This document shows, in pieces, positions 26,532-35,618 of a DNA stretch of 64,000 nucleotides. A program made the translations under genes and the position numbers. Source of the DNA: Bacteroidales bacterium (GTDB lineage: Bacteria > Bacteroidota > Bacteroidia > Bacteroidales > P3); contig JAFZXE010000016.1 of NCBI GenBank assembly GCA_017616895.1, positions 1 to 64,000 of the forward strand, given 5' to 3'. How positions within the stretch are numbered: position 1 is the stretch's first letter; each line of letters starts with the position of its first letter. The notes under the pieces were generated by a model. The model was not told where the DNA came from and did no database searches. It saw only the letters and a program-made list of their open reading frames with translations.

Positions 26532-28968
26532 ATGTTAAACGGAATGTTGCACCTGTCTTAAAATGCAAGCCATTCCCAAGAAAAACGATATCACCATTCA
26601 AATTCTCCCTCATGCGTTCCCTTATTGTACTTAACCCAATGCCAGATCCACCTCTACGGTTGGTGACACCTTCTTCAAAAATGTTTTCTGGTGTAAACAT
26701 GTTTAAATCCACACCTATACCATTATCTGTAAAATCGACAATGTAAGTACGGTTTCTTTTTGTAAAATCTAATCGTAGTTCAGTTGCACCTGCTTTTTCA
26801 GAATTACTCTTAAGATTATCTAATACTATAGACAAATCCAAAATGGATATTTTCTTTTCTAAAGGTTCTGTCAAATTAGAATGATATTGTACCTTAAACG
26901 AGTTTTTAAAGTTGGCCAGATATTCCTTGATAAATGTTTGGATATCCACTAACCCGGTTTGCGTCAATAATGTTAAATCAGCTTTTGTTATCAACTTTGA
27001 CAATTTGTTGATCTTAGTAATATGATATTCAAACTCATCTAATGACGCTCTTAAATCGTTGCTCTGATTGTTGGCCAATTGGCTTTTTGCTGTAGAAATA
27101 ATCCCAATTGCGTCGTCCGAAGAAATCTTTATAACATGCAAAAGTTCTTGTGTCTCTTTTGTTGTATTCCTTGTGGCCGACAGATACTTGTTTTTCTGTA
27201 TCTGTACATCTCGTTCTCGTTCTGCTTGTTCTTTTGCAATACGCTCTGCCTCTGCTTTGCGTTCTGCTGCTTCTTTTGCTTTACGTTCAGCCTCAGCCTT
27301 GCGTTCCGCCTCGGCTTTTGCCTTGCGTTCCTCTTCTGCTATGCGTTCCGCCTCGGCTTTTGCCTTGCGTTCCTCTTCTGCTATGCGTTCCGCCTCTTCC
27401 TTTTGGCGACGCAACTCATCCATATGCTTTTCAAACTCTGCTATCCTGTCTTGCAAATAGGGGTCGTTGGTTTTCTCTGCCAACTTACGGACATCATCGA
27501 TCATCTGTGCCTGAATCACTTCGGTATCCGTAGGGTCTGCCACTATGTTCGCCAAATCCTCGTTGTATTTTAGAACAGTTATAGATTTGTCGTTGACAAG
27601 AGATTTTATTAGTTGCAGGAAGTCAACCTTGCTGCCTATATTTGAATATAGATGCTTTGCGGAATCAGAATCCTTGTCTATTCCTTGCAACTTTTTCCGG
27701 GCATCTTGTGCAATGTTTTGGTTGATAAAATAGTCTTTACGTAAAAAACTCCCACCCCACAATACACCAACAACATAACGTTCTAGTCTTTTATAGATAT
27801 TCCAGAAATAATCCATTAATTGTTTGGATGCTTCTGTTTTAATCAAACCACCATCTCTACTAGAAACCTCTTTGATTAAGTCTATATTATCAGTCTCAAC
27901 ATCAACTCTTCCGAATAAATTACGTGTACCGAGGGAACGACTACGTCCTTGTTGGAGATGTTGATTTAGCCCCCAGCTATCATCTGTTGGTTCTCCAAAT
28001 GGGAAAATCCTAAAGCCATTTCTAAATAGAAACACATTTCCATAGTTCACAGGCTCTATGCCCATTTTTGTCGTGAAATTATATTTTGCTGCTCGATTTA
28101 GGAAGAAAAGGCTGACTGATGCCGATTCCAATTTAGAGAATTCGGTATTGGACTCTTCAATTTCGTACATGAGAATTCCACGATCTGTTAATGCCGTGTG
28201 AATCGTTCCTCCTTGAATATGACTTTCTATTTGGGTAGTCTTTAGTTTCAGTACATCGGCAATGGAATTTTCGATCACCCCGTTCACTTTGTCATACTCA
28301 GATTCTATTTGAGAATCTTCATCCACCATTTCTGGTGCGATGATTTCTATTTGGAAGTCATCATCTGTCCCAGAAAATGGATTAATCATCTTTTCCAGCG
28401 ACTTTCGGAGTCGCTTAATGTCTTCGCGGCCCCACGGAAGATGTAACCCCGTAAACTCCAATATGGTGCCGGTAGGGGCTCCTAATGGGAATTGTGGTAT
28501 GGTGTCTAATGTCTCATGAGGAATATCGACCGTGTCAAACTCTTTTTGTTTGTTGATTTCAAACACACTCCAATCCACATGAAGCACCTCGGTCTTGTTT
28601 TCCGTTGCACCGCGAGTAGTAAGGGTCAGGTTACGAGCCAGACGGTCGCACGACATACGACCAATGCCTTTTGCTCCCGCATAATGACGCTTGAATTTAC
28701 TGCGATAGGATTTGTCCTCTGTCCCATCACTCTTGGCAGAATAGGCGACAAAAAGCCACTTGTTAATCAGGTCATCTTTCGACATGCCTTTCCCATTATC
28801 AGCAATGGCAATATAGTCGTCGTTAAATGTGATTTCCACTTTGGTGGCATGGGCATCATATGAGTTCTTGACCAACTCCAATATGGCGATGTCGGGACTT
28901 GTAATCAAATCCCGACCCAGAATGTTTTTCAATTCTGTACTGACACGAAATTGTAACTTATCTTCCAT
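26524..28968 (-). CDS. dual GHKL ATPase: MORC/Hsp90-like N-domain plus kinase-like C-domain
   Basis: The 814-aa protein carries two separate GHKL ATP-binding folds. The N-terminal one has LELVKNSYDAHA (N box, Asn35), IADNGKGMS and AGAKGIGRMS, as in Hsp90/MutL/MORC-like proteins. Residues ~510-595 are an Ala/Glu/Lys/Arg coiled coil built on 14-residue repeats. A helical segment with LLHVIK (His near 610) resembles a dimerisation/phosphoacceptor helix, although the His is not followed by the usual acidic residue. The C-terminal fold has LDNLKSNSEKAGA, FTDNGIGVD and GGSGIGLSTIRERM, as in histidine kinases. paraMORC-type GHKL proteins are known neighbours of R-M genes. Confidence 0.82.
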   Translation of the reverse strand: MEDKLQFRVSTELKNILGRDLITSPDIAILELVKNSYDAHATKVEITFNDDYIAIADNGKGMSKDDLINKWLFVAYSAKSDGTEDKSYRSKFKRHYAGAKGIGRMSCDRLARNLTLTTRGATENKTEVLHVDWSVFEINKQKEFDTVDIPHETLDTIPQFPLGAPTGTILEFTGLHLPWGREDIKRLRKSLEKMINPFSGTDDDFQIEIIAPEMVDEDSQIESEYDKVNGVIENSIADVLKLKTTQIESHIQGGTIHTALTDRGILMYEIEESNTEFSKLESASVSLFFLNRAAKYNFTTKMGIEPVNYGNVFLFRNGFRIFPFGEPTDDSWGLNQHLQQGRSRSLGTRNLFGRVDVETDNIDLIKEVSSRDGGLIKTEASKQLMDYFWNIYKRLERYVVGVLWGGSFLRKDYFINQNIAQDARKKLQGIDKDSDSAKHLYSNIGSKVDFLQLIKSLVNDKSITVLKYNEDLANIVADPTDTEVIQAQMIDDVRKLAEKTNDPYLQDRIAEFEKHMDELRRQKEEAERIAEEERKAKAEAERIAEEERKAKAEAERKAEAERKAKEAAERKAEAERIAKEQAERERDVQIQKNKYLSATRNTTKETQELLHVIKISSDDAIGIISTAKSQLANNQSNDLRASLDEFEYHITKINKLSKLITKADLTLLTQTGLVDIQTFIKEYLANFKNSFKVQYHSNLTEPLEKKISILDLSIVLDNLKSNSEKAGATELRLDFTKRNRTYIVDFTDNGIGVDLNMFTPENIFEEGVTNRRGGSGIGLSTIRERMRENLNGDIVFLGNGLHFKTGATFRLTFE
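27301..27384. repeat. 42-bp tandem repeat inside the coiled coil
   Basis: Two adjacent 42-bp copies encode the 14-residue unit IAEEERKAKAEAER. Degenerate copies flank them on both sides. Copy number could vary between strains and change coiled-coil length. Confidence 0.8.
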
Positions 28969-30178
28969 ACCCTAACATCTCTTTTAAAACAATTCCTGCT
29001 TGTTCTGCAAACAATGGCGGAATAGCATTGCCCACTTGAGAGTAGCGAGGCACCTCAAGTTTGCGCATATCTCCTCCCGTGGTGTATTTTGCTCTTATCT
29101 CGTACCAATCAGGAAAAGACTGGATGCGGGCACATTCACGGACAGTCATGATGCGAGGTTCGGAATAATGCAGGTAGTCGTCAGGCTGTCCGGTTATGGT
29201 CGGCGAAACTGCATTGGGGTCTAACACAGTTAGACCACGCTGCTTGATGCCCCAAGCCTCGCGGGCTTTTCCATCAATGCGTCTGCCTCTAGGCAGGTAT
29301 TCGGACAAAAGGCGTTGGAACATTGCAGCCTTTTCTGATGTGTGGTGGGCAAAGCTATGGCTGTCGGGAATGGTATGCGTCTTCGGATAATCCCCACGCA
29401 TCACTTTTGCATAATTGCTTATTCTTCCTTTGCCATATACTCCCGAATTGAAGCCTTTTCGGTCTGGTGTAGGAAGTTCACCGTTGCTGCGCAGCAAGTC
29501 GGATATAGCTTCCTGCAGAGTAGCAGTAGGCTTTAACCCTTTGCCTTTCAAGAAAGCGTCACGATGAGCCAGCAACAGTTGCTCAAAGTTGTCAGGGTTG
29601 CCTAATCCATCCTGAACGCCTATTAAAATGAAACGTTTGCGACGTTGGGGAACGCCATAGTTGGAGAAGTCAAAGACATGTGGTTTGACTTTGTACCCCA
29701 ACTTCTGCAATCCCCGAATCACCTTATGCGAGTAGGGCTCAGCATCATTATCGTTCTTTTTGTCAAATGCATAGGTGAAACCTTTCACATTCTCGAAGAG
29801 GAGCATGCGAGGACGCACCAAATCGATGAACTTAATGTAAGAGAAGACTAGCTGGTTGCGGACATCATCTTCAACACGTTTCCCCGCCATAGAGAATCCC
29901 TGGCAGGGAGGGCCACCTGCAACCAAGTCAACTTTGCCTCGCAGGGCCTTCAGTTGGTCTTGGTATTTCTCAAGCACCTCGTTTATATCGTGGTTGGTTT
30001 GAGGCAGCCACTCGGGCCAATCAAAATGTTTCTTATTGTCGACAAGGTTATGCTTCAGCGTTTCGAAGGGGAAGGCATTTTTCTCAATAGCGAAAAGGCC
30101 CTGCCAACCAGCAAGGTACAAGCCGAGGGAAAGACCTCCACAGCCCGCAAACAGATCTATGCACGTCGGTTTTGCCAT
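28958..30178 (-). CDS. DNA (cytosine-5) methyltransferase, first gene of the defence operon
   Basis: The 406-aa protein starts MAKPTCIDLFAGCGG (motif I) and has GGPPCQGFSMAGKR (catalytic Cys), LLFENVKG, QRRKRFILIG, IQSFPDWYEI and QVGNAIPPLFAEQAG. It heads the eight-gene operon and overlaps the GHKL gene by 11 nt. LlaJI-like systems need only two m5C enzymes, which are encoded further down, so this third enzyme probably belongs to the GHKL/receiver/caspase-like module. No clear TAnnTTTG promoter is visible in front of it. Confidence 0.93.
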   Translation of the reverse strand: MAKPTCIDLFAGCGGLSLGLYLAGWQGLFAIEKNAFPFETLKHNLVDNKKHFDWPEWLPQTNHDINEVLEKYQDQLKALRGKVDLVAGGPPCQGFSMAGKRVEDDVRNQLVFSYIKFIDLVRPRMLLFENVKGFTYAFDKKNDNDAEPYSHKVIRGLQKLGYKVKPHVFDFSNYGVPQRRKRFILIGVQDGLGNPDNFEQLLLAHRDAFLKGKGLKPTATLQEAISDLLRSNGELPTPDRKGFNSGVYGKGRISNYAKVMRGDYPKTHTIPDSHSFAHHTSEKAAMFQRLLSEYLPRGRRIDGKAREAWGIKQRGLTVLDPNAVSPTITGQPDDYLHYSEPRIMTVRECARIQSFPDWYEIRAKYTTGGDMRKLEVPRYSQVGNAIPPLFAEQAGIVLKEMLGYGR

Positions 30179-30643
30179 TTTTATTTCTGTATTAACGAAA
30201 ATTTGGATTCTTTATTATATATCAGTAAAACATGAATGAATTGCCTAATTTAAGGTAAGAAGTGCAACACAATGAAAAAAATAGCCGAAAAGAATCGGTA
30301 CAATCCTGGGAAATCAGTACAGTGGTGCTAAATTGTAAAAAGCATGGTTGAAACATGACCAGTGACTTGTGATGGTTTATTGGTGATAGGACGCCGTTGG
30401 AGTCATTCTGCTTTGAAGGGATTTTTTGGGGGGCAATTTTGAAGTGGGAGGTTTGTGGGAGTTAAGTGGGTGGGGCGACTTCAGGGGAGTCGGTGTCGAT
30501 CGCTATTCGGAACTGTCCCGCAAGGATTGTTGTGAGAAACCTTGGATTTTTTTTGTGACGGATAATTGCACGATAATTAATATTTTACAAAAAAAAGAGA
30601 TGGAAAATCGCTTCAACATTCGTAAACCGCAATGGGGTGGTTG

Positions 30644-30651
30644 TATCTTTG
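30644..30651 (+). promoter_or_regulatory. Bacteroidetes -7 box (upstream promoter)
   Basis: TATCTTTGCAG matches the -7 consensus but has no clear -33 partner. It may be a second, more distal promoter for the kinase-CapA genes. Confidence 0.5.
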
Positions 30652-30684
30652 CAGCGTGATTGGCGGACGGATCATCGGCTGGCG

Positions 30685-30717
30685 TTTGCGGGATTACAAG
30701 GAAAATGTGTAACTTTG
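30685..30717 (+). promoter_or_regulatory. promoter of the BadF-type kinase
   Basis: TTTG (30685-30688) and TAACTTTG (30710-30717) are separated by 21 bp. The predicted leader, ~120 nt, is mostly the 7-bp array. Confidence 0.7.
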
Positions 30718-30751
30718 CAGTTGTTTTTAAGTTGGGTTCAAGGTTATTTCT

Positions 30752-30841
30752 GGTTCAAGGTTCAAGGTTCAGGGTTCAGGGTTCAAGGTTCAATGGGCAA
30801 AGTTCACTAGTCACTAATCACTCTTCACAAATTCACAAATT
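30752..30841. repeat. 7-bp phased array abutting a start codon (about 12.9 units)
   Basis: Units run ggttcaa, ggttcaa, ggttcag, ggttcag, ggttcaa, ggttcaa, tgggcaa, agttcac, tagtcac, taatcac, tcttcac and on, in unbroken 7-bp phase, ending directly at the ATG at 30842. No distinct ribosome binding site is present between array and start. Confidence 0.85.
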
Positions 30842-31654
30842 ATGATAATCATTGCAGATAGCGGGAGTACCAAGACGGAATGGGCCATACGTGGCGAGAC
30901 GGGCAAGTGGGCTCGGGTGACGACCGCGGGGTTGAACCCGAGGGTGACGTCGGACGCGCAGTTCCGCAGTGTGCTGGAGGATGTGAAGTGTGAGCTTCCG
31001 ACGTGGGACGGCCGCCTTGAGGTCTTCTTCTACGGAGCCGGCTGCGGCACAGAGGCGATGCAGGCGAGGGTGAGGGGGCTGCTGGCGGAGGTGTTCGCCG
31101 GAGCCGAAGGCATAGTGGTGGAGGGCGACTTGCTGGGTGCCTGCCGGGCGGTGAGTGAGGGCAAGCGCTGTGTGGTGGGCATACTGGGTACGGGCAGCAA
31201 CGCCTGCCTGTTTGACGGCGTGCGGATAGTGCGTCAGGTGCCTTCGACGGGCTACATACTGGGTGACGAGGGGTCGGGCAACCACATAGGGCGTCGGCTG
31301 CTGAAGGATTTTCTCACCGGACGCATGCCGGCGGAGGTGTCCGGCGAGATGAAGACCACGAAGGAGGAGGCGATGGGGAGGATATACGGCGGGGAGTTCC
31401 CGAACAGATACATGGCAACGTTTGCGCCGGTGGCGTACAGACACAGGGAGACGGATTACGGCAGGCGGCTGCTCAGGGAGGTGTTCGAGGCGTTCTGGCG
31501 GGAGATGGTGTGCCCCATAGCCGACGGCGGCGAGGTGAGGCTTGTGGGCAGCGTGGCGGCGGCCTTCGAGAGGGAGATAAGGGCGGCGGCGCCCGAGGGC
31601 TTCTGCATCGAGAGGGTGGTGAAATCGCCGATAGATTGTTTGATTGAAAAATAG
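30842..31654 (+). CDS. BadF/BadG-family sugar kinase (N-acetylglucosamine kinase-like)
   Basis: The 270-aa protein is an ASKHA-fold kinase. IADSGSTKTEW (phosphate 1) is at the N terminus, followed by FFYGAGCG, GILGTGSNACLFDG (phosphate 2 region) and GYILGDEGSGNHIG. This pattern is typical of Bacteroidetes GlcNAc-kinase-like proteins acting on amino sugars released during wall turnover, an inference on substrate. It is 6 nt upstream of a CapA-like gene. GC is visibly higher than in the defence island just before it. Confidence 0.82.
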   Translation: MIIIADSGSTKTEWAIRGETGKWARVTTAGLNPRVTSDAQFRSVLEDVKCELPTWDGRLEVFFYGAGCGTEAMQARVRGLLAEVFAGAEGIVVEGDLLGACRAVSEGKRCVVGILGTGSNACLFDGVRIVRQVPSTGYILGDEGSGNHIGRRLLKDFLTGRMPAEVSGEMKTTKEEAMGRIYGGEFPNRYMATFAPVAYRHRETDYGRRLLREVFEAFWREMVCPIADGGEVRLVGSVAAAFEREIRAAAPEGFCIERVVKSPIDCLIEK

Positions 31655-31660
31655 AGCAAT

Positions 31661-32764
31661 ATGACAAAGAAAATCACGATGGCCTTGATGGCCTTGGGCA
31701 TGATGGCAAGCCTGCAGGCGCAGGACAGCTTGAAGATAATCTTCGCGGGCGACCTGATGGGTCACGGCGGTCAGATAAAGGCGGCCCTCGTCGAGGAGGG
31801 CAAGTACGACTACACGCCATGCTTCAGGTTCATAGCCCCCTACCTGCAGAGCGCGAACCTGGCGATTGCGAACTTCGAGCTGACGCTGGCGGGCCCTCCA
31901 TATAAGGGCTATCCGCAGTTCAGCTCGCCCGACCAGGTGCTGATTGACGCCAACAACGCGGGATTCGACATCTTCACGACGGTGAACAACCACTGCATGG
32001 ACGGCGGAAAGAAGGGTTTTCTCAGGACGCTGAAGGTGTTTGACTCGCTGGGTGTGCCGCATCTGGGCACCTACCGCAACGCGGAGGAGCGGGCGAAAGA
32101 GCACCCGATGATTGTGGAGCGCAACGGGTTCAAGCTGGGGTTGGTGACCTACACCTACGGCACCAACGGCCTTCCGGTGCCCGACCCGCTGGTGGTGAAC
32201 TTTATAGACACCGCACAGATGAAGGCGGATCTGGCGAAGGCTAAAGAGCTGGGGGCGGAATACACGATTGCGCTGATACACTGGGGCATTGAATACCAAA
32301 CCAAAGCCAACGAGGAACAGGAGTCGCTGGCGAAGCTGCTGCTCGAAAACGGGGCGGACATAGTGATAGGCGGGCATCCGCACGTGGTGCAGAACGCGAC
32401 GATGGACGCGCTGCCGGAGAACGACATCACGCCGCAGATTGTGGTGTACTCGATGGGCAACCTGGTGTCGAACCAGAGGGACATAAACACCGACGGCGGC
32501 ATCATGGTGGAGCTGGATCTGAGGCGCGACGCCGAGGGGAAGATAAGGCAGAGGTGCGCCTACATGCCCTACTGGGTTTACAGAGGCGAATATGAGGGGT
32601 TGTACCAATACTATATCCTGCCGTCCAACGACGCCTGCCACAACCCGGAGAAATACCAACTGCCGGCGGCCGACCTGAAGGCACTGACGGTATTCGACGA
32701 GAACACGCGCCTGCGGTTGCAGGGGTCGGGTATTGTGGAGCGCGAGTACAACTGGCAACCTTAA
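31661..32764 (+). CDS. CapA-family metallophosphoesterase-like secreted protein
   Basis: The 367-aa protein has a signal peptide (MTKKITMALMALGMMASLQA). The metal-site motifs of the CapA/PgsA calcineurin-like family follow: FAGDLMGHGG, NFELTLAG, NNHCMDGG, ALIHWGIEY and GGHPHVVQ. CapA homologues act in poly-gamma-glutamate capsule export or anchoring, but many Bacteroidetes members have no capsule operon, and none is seen here. It is cotranscribed with the kinase. Confidence 0.85.
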   Translation: MTKKITMALMALGMMASLQAQDSLKIIFAGDLMGHGGQIKAALVEEGKYDYTPCFRFIAPYLQSANLAIANFELTLAGPPYKGYPQFSSPDQVLIDANNAGFDIFTTVNNHCMDGGKKGFLRTLKVFDSLGVPHLGTYRNAEERAKEHPMIVERNGFKLGLVTYTYGTNGLPVPDPLVVNFIDTAQMKADLAKAKELGAEYTIALIHWGIEYQTKANEEQESLAKLLLENGADIVIGGHPHVVQNATMDALPENDITPQIVVYSMGNLVSNQRDINTDGGIMVELDLRRDAEGKIRQRCAYMPYWVYRGEYEGLYQYYILPSNDACHNPEKYQLPAADLKALTVFDENTRLRLQGSGIVEREYNWQP

Positions 32765-32802
32765 TAAAAAGCAATAAAACGAGGCGATTCTCGTTAATTA
32801 TA

Positions 32803-32838
32803 GTCAGACGGGTCGGACTTGTCGGACTTGTCGGACGA
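32803..32838. repeat. 9-bp phased array (4 units)
   Basis: Units gtcagacgg, gtcggactt, gtcggactt, gtcggacga lie between the CapA-like gene and the DUF5606 gene. A related 9-bp array occurs on the other side of that gene (33492-33527). Confidence 0.8.
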
Positions 32839-32878
32839 AAAAAAGGAAATCACAAAACTAAATTAAATTGATAGCAAA

Positions 32879-33451
32879 ATGGAACTTAACAACATTCTTG
32901 TAATTTCTGGGAAACCTGATTTGAGTGAAGTAATCTCGCAGACGAAGAACGGTGCGATAGTGAAGAACCTCGTGACCGGCGTGAAATTCCCGGTATTCCG
33001 CAACGAGCGCATCAGCTCGCTGGGCGAAATACGCATCTACACCACCGACGGCGAAGCCCCGCTGGAGGACGTGTTTACGGCTATGTACAAGAAAGAGTCG
33101 GCCAAGCCGCTCGGCTTCGACCCCAAGAAGGCGGAGAACAAAGAGCTGTTTGACTACTTCGGCCAGGTGCTGCCGAACTACGACACCGACCGCGTACACG
33201 CTTCGGACGTGAAGAAGGTGCTGCATTGGTACAACGTGTTGCTGCAAGCCGACAAGCTGACTCCGACCGAGGAAGGGAAAGAGCAGACAGCAGACAGCGG
33301 TCAGCAGGCAGCCGCCGAAGAGGTGAAGGCCGAGAAGCCGAAGGCAGAACCCAAGGCAAAGAAAGCCGCCGCACCGAAGGCAGCCGCCAAAGCCACAGCC
33401 AAGCCGAAAGCTACGACCAAACGCACCACCACCGGAAAGAAGTCGGTGTGA
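32879..33451 (+). CDS. DUF5606-family protein
   Basis: This 190-aa Bacteroidetes protein has a conserved N-terminal ~140 residues (LVISGKPDLSEVISQTKNG through VKKVLHWYNVLLQ) and a low-complexity Lys/Ala/Pro/Thr-rich basic tail. The conserved part resembles a small beta-barrel plus helices; no function is known to me. The join between them (QTADSGQQA) is encoded by a 7-bp array (33283-33310). The tail resembles those of nucleic-acid-binding proteins, an inference only. It precedes metG. Confidence 0.8.
   Translation: MELNNILVISGKPDLSEVISQTKNGAIVKNLVTGVKFPVFRNERISSLGEIRIYTTDGEAPLEDVFTAMYKKESAKPLGFDPKKAENKELFDYFGQVLPNYDTDRVHASDVKKVLHWYNVLLQADKLTPTEEGKEQTADSGQQAAAEEVKAEKPKAEPKAKKAAAPKAAAKATAKPKATTKRTTTGKKSV
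33283..33310. repeat. 7-bp array inside the DUF5606 gene
   Basis: Units gcagaca, gcagaca, gcggtca, gcaggca are in phase within the coding region at the border between the conserved domain and the basic tail. Confidence 0.65.
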
Positions 33452-33563
33452 GGCTAGTGGTCAGTGGTTAGTGGCTAGTGGTCAGTAGATTTTCTGACGA
33501 GTCAGACTTTTCGGACACGTCTGACCAAAATTTTCAATTTTCAACTTACAATTCTCAACTTTC
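33452..33563. repeat. composite array: 7 bp, 9 bp, 7 bp
   Basis: Between the DUF5606 stop and the metG ATG there are five heptamers (ggctagt/ggtcagt types, 33452-33486), four 9-mers (ttctgacga, gtcagactt, ttcggacac, gtctgacca, 33492-33527) and nearly five heptamers (ttttcaa, ttttcaa, cttacaa, ttctcaa, ctttc, 33531-33563). The last block reaches the metG start codon. Almost the whole gap is phased repeat. Confidence 0.82.
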
Positions 33564-35618
33564 ATGACTTATACCAACCAGCAATACAAACGACACACCA
33601 TCACTTCGGCGCTTCCCTACGCCAACGGTCCTGTGCATATAGGACATCTGGCGGGAGTTTATGTGCCGGCCGACATCTATGCGCGCTATCTGCGCTCGAT
33701 GGGCGAAGAGGTGCTTTTCATAGGCGGCAGCGACGAACACGGGGTGCCTATCACCATAAAAGCCCGCAAGGAGGGCTGCACGCCGCAGGACATCGTGGAT
33801 CGCTATCACGGCATCATAAAGAAGTCGTTTGAGGAGCTGGGCATCTCGTTCGACATATACTCGCGCACCTCGTCGAAAGAGCATCACGAGACAGCGGCGG
33901 CGTTCTTCACGAAGCTGTATAACGAAGGCAAGTTCATAGAGCGCACCACCAAGCAGTACTACGACGAAGAGGCGCAGCAGTTTCTGGCCGACCGCTACAT
34001 CACGGGCACATGCCCCCATTGCGGCAACGAGCACGCCTACGGCGACCAATGCGAAGCCTGCGGCACCTCGCTCAACGCCACCGACCTCATAAATCCCAAG
34101 AGCACGCTGAGCGGCAACCCGCCCGTGCTGAAGGAGACGAAACACTGGTTTCTGCCCTTGGACAAAGACGAGCAATGGCTGAGAGAGTGGATTCTGGAGC
34201 AGCACAAAGACGATTGGAAGACGAACGTATATGGACAATGCAAGTCGTGGATAGACGCGGGCTTGCAGCCGAGAGCGGTGACTCGAGACCTCGACTGGGG
34301 CGTGAAGGTGCCGCTGGAGGAAGCCGACGGCAAGGTGCTGTATGTCTGGTTTGACGCACCTATCGGATATATCTCCTTCACGAAGCAGCTGAAAGGCGAT
34401 GACTGGGAGAAATGGTGGAAAGACAAAGACACCAAGCTGGTGCACTTTATCGGCAAGGACAACATAGTGTTCCACTGCATCATCTTCCCCTCGATGCTGA
34501 AAGCCGAAGGCAGCTACATACTGCCGCAGAACGTGCCCGCCAACGAGTTTCTGAACCTCGAAGGGGACAAGATAAGCACCTCGAGGAACTGGGCGGTGTG
34601 GCTGCACGAATACCTCAAAGACTTTCCCGGCAAGCAGGACGTGCTGCGCTACACGCTGTGCGCCAACGCACCGGAGACGAAGGACAACGACTTCACGTGG
34701 AAAGATTTTCAATTGAAGAACAACTCGGAGCTGGTGGCCATACTGGGCAACTTCGTGAACCGCACGCTGGTGCTGACGCACAAGTTCTACGAAGGCAAGG
34801 TGCCCGCCTGCGGAGAGTTGAGCGACCTCGACCGGCAGACGGTGGCGGAGATTGCGAAATATCCCGAGCTGATAGGGCGTTCGATAGAGAACTACCGCTT
34901 CCGCGAGGCGGTGGGCGAGATGATGGATCTGGCGCGACTGGGCAACAAATACCTCACCGAGACGGAACCCTGGAAGCTGATAAAGAGCGACCCCTCGCGT
35001 ACGGCGACGGTGATGAACATCTCGCTGCAGATATGCGCCAACCTGGCGGTGCTTTGCGCACCCTTCCTGCCCTTCACAGCCGACAAGATGCACCGCATCA
35101 TGAACCTGCAGGCGCTGGGTTGGAAAGATGCCGGCCGCACCGACATACTCATGGAAGGACACACGATAGACAAGCCTGAACTGCTGTTTGAGCAGATTGC
35201 CGACGAAACCATACAGGCGCAGATAGACAAGCTGGAAGCCACCAAGAAACAGAACGAGCTGAACGCCTGGTCGCCCGCAGCGGTGAAGCAGGAAGTGGCG
35301 TTCGACGACTTCGGCAAGGTGGATATCCGCGTGGGCACGGTGCTGGAATGCAGCAAGGTGCCGAAAGCCGACAAGCTGCTGCAGTTCAAGATAGACGACG
35401 GCATGGGCGGACGCACCATCGTGAGCGGCATCGCCAAGTTCTACCCCAACCCCGAAGAGCTTGTGGGCAAGCAGGTGTGCTTCATAGCCAACTTCGCCCC
35501 GAGGAAGCTGAAAGGCGTCGAGAGCCAAGGGATGATACTCAGCGCCGAAGACCGCGATGGAAAGCTGGTACTCATAACCCCGTCGCAGCTGGTGACAAGC
35601 GGCTGCTCAGTGGGATGA
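33564..35618 (+). CDS. metG: methionine-tRNA ligase
   Basis: This class I aminoacyl-tRNA synthetase charges tRNA-Met. The 684-aa protein has the HIGH motif at residues 25-28 ([11 protein letters not shown]), a Zn knuckle [18 protein letters not shown] near 150-167, the KMSKS-loop variant KISTSRNW near 335, and a C-terminal EMAPII-like tRNA-binding domain from about 584 ([11 protein letters not shown]). Length and order are those of the long, dimeric bacterial form. The leader is a phased repeat array. Confidence 0.97.
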   Translation: MTYTNQQYKRHTITSALPYANGPVHIGHLAGVYVPADIYARYLRSMGEEVLFIGGSDEHGVPITIKARKEGCTPQDIVDRYHGIIKKSFEELGISFDIYSRTSSKEHHETAAAFFTKLYNEGKFIERTTKQYYDEEAQQFLADRYITGTCPHCGNEHAYGDQCEACGTSLNATDLINPKSTLSGNPPVLKETKHWFLPLDKDEQWLREWILEQHKDDWKTNVYGQCKSWIDAGLQPRAVTRDLDWGVKVPLEEADGKVLYVWFDAPIGYISFTKQLKGDDWEKWWKDKDTKLVHFIGKDNIVFHCIIFPSMLKAEGSYILPQNVPANEFLNLEGDKISTSRNWAVWLHEYLKDFPGKQDVLRYTLCANAPETKDNDFTWKDFQLKNNSELVAILGNFVNRTLVLTHKFYEGKVPACGELSDLDRQTVAEIAKYPELIGRSIENYRFREAVGEMMDLARLGNKYLTETEPWKLIKSDPSRTATVMNISLQICANLAVLCAPFLPFTADKMHRIMNLQALGWKDAGRTDILMEGHTIDKPELLFEQIADETIQAQIDKLEATKKQNELNAWSPAAVKQEVAFDDFGKVDIRVGTVLECSKVPKADKLLQFKIDDGMGGRTIVSGIAKFYPNPEELVGKQVCFIANFAPRKLKGVESQGMILSAEDRDGKLVLITPSQLVTSGCSVG

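Larger units (their letters stand above)
30179..30841. other. 663-bp divergent intergenic region
   Basis: It separates the defence operon (minus) from the sugar kinase (plus). It contains a G-rich stretch with three gtggg words spaced 11 bp apart (about 30443-30480), two plus-strand promoter boxes (30644, 30710) and a 7-bp array up to the kinase start codon. A 77-codon ORF at 30426-30659 has low-complexity composition and is not believed. Base composition changes from A/T-rich to G/C-rich here, marking the right edge of the island. Confidence 0.6.

Noticed and set aside
30426-30659. 77-codon plus-strand ORF in the divergent gap
   Set aside because: Gly/Trp-rich low-complexity translation of a G-rich tract; a promoter box lies at its end.
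30833-32758. 641-codon minus-strand ORF opposite the kinase and CapA-like genes
   Set aside because: It is the antisense shadow of two well-supported GC-rich genes, has His/Arg/Val-rich composition and no family motif.
33555-35528. 657-codon minus-strand ORF opposite metG
   Set aside because: metG has all its catalytic motifs on the plus strand; the antisense frame is open because of codon bias.
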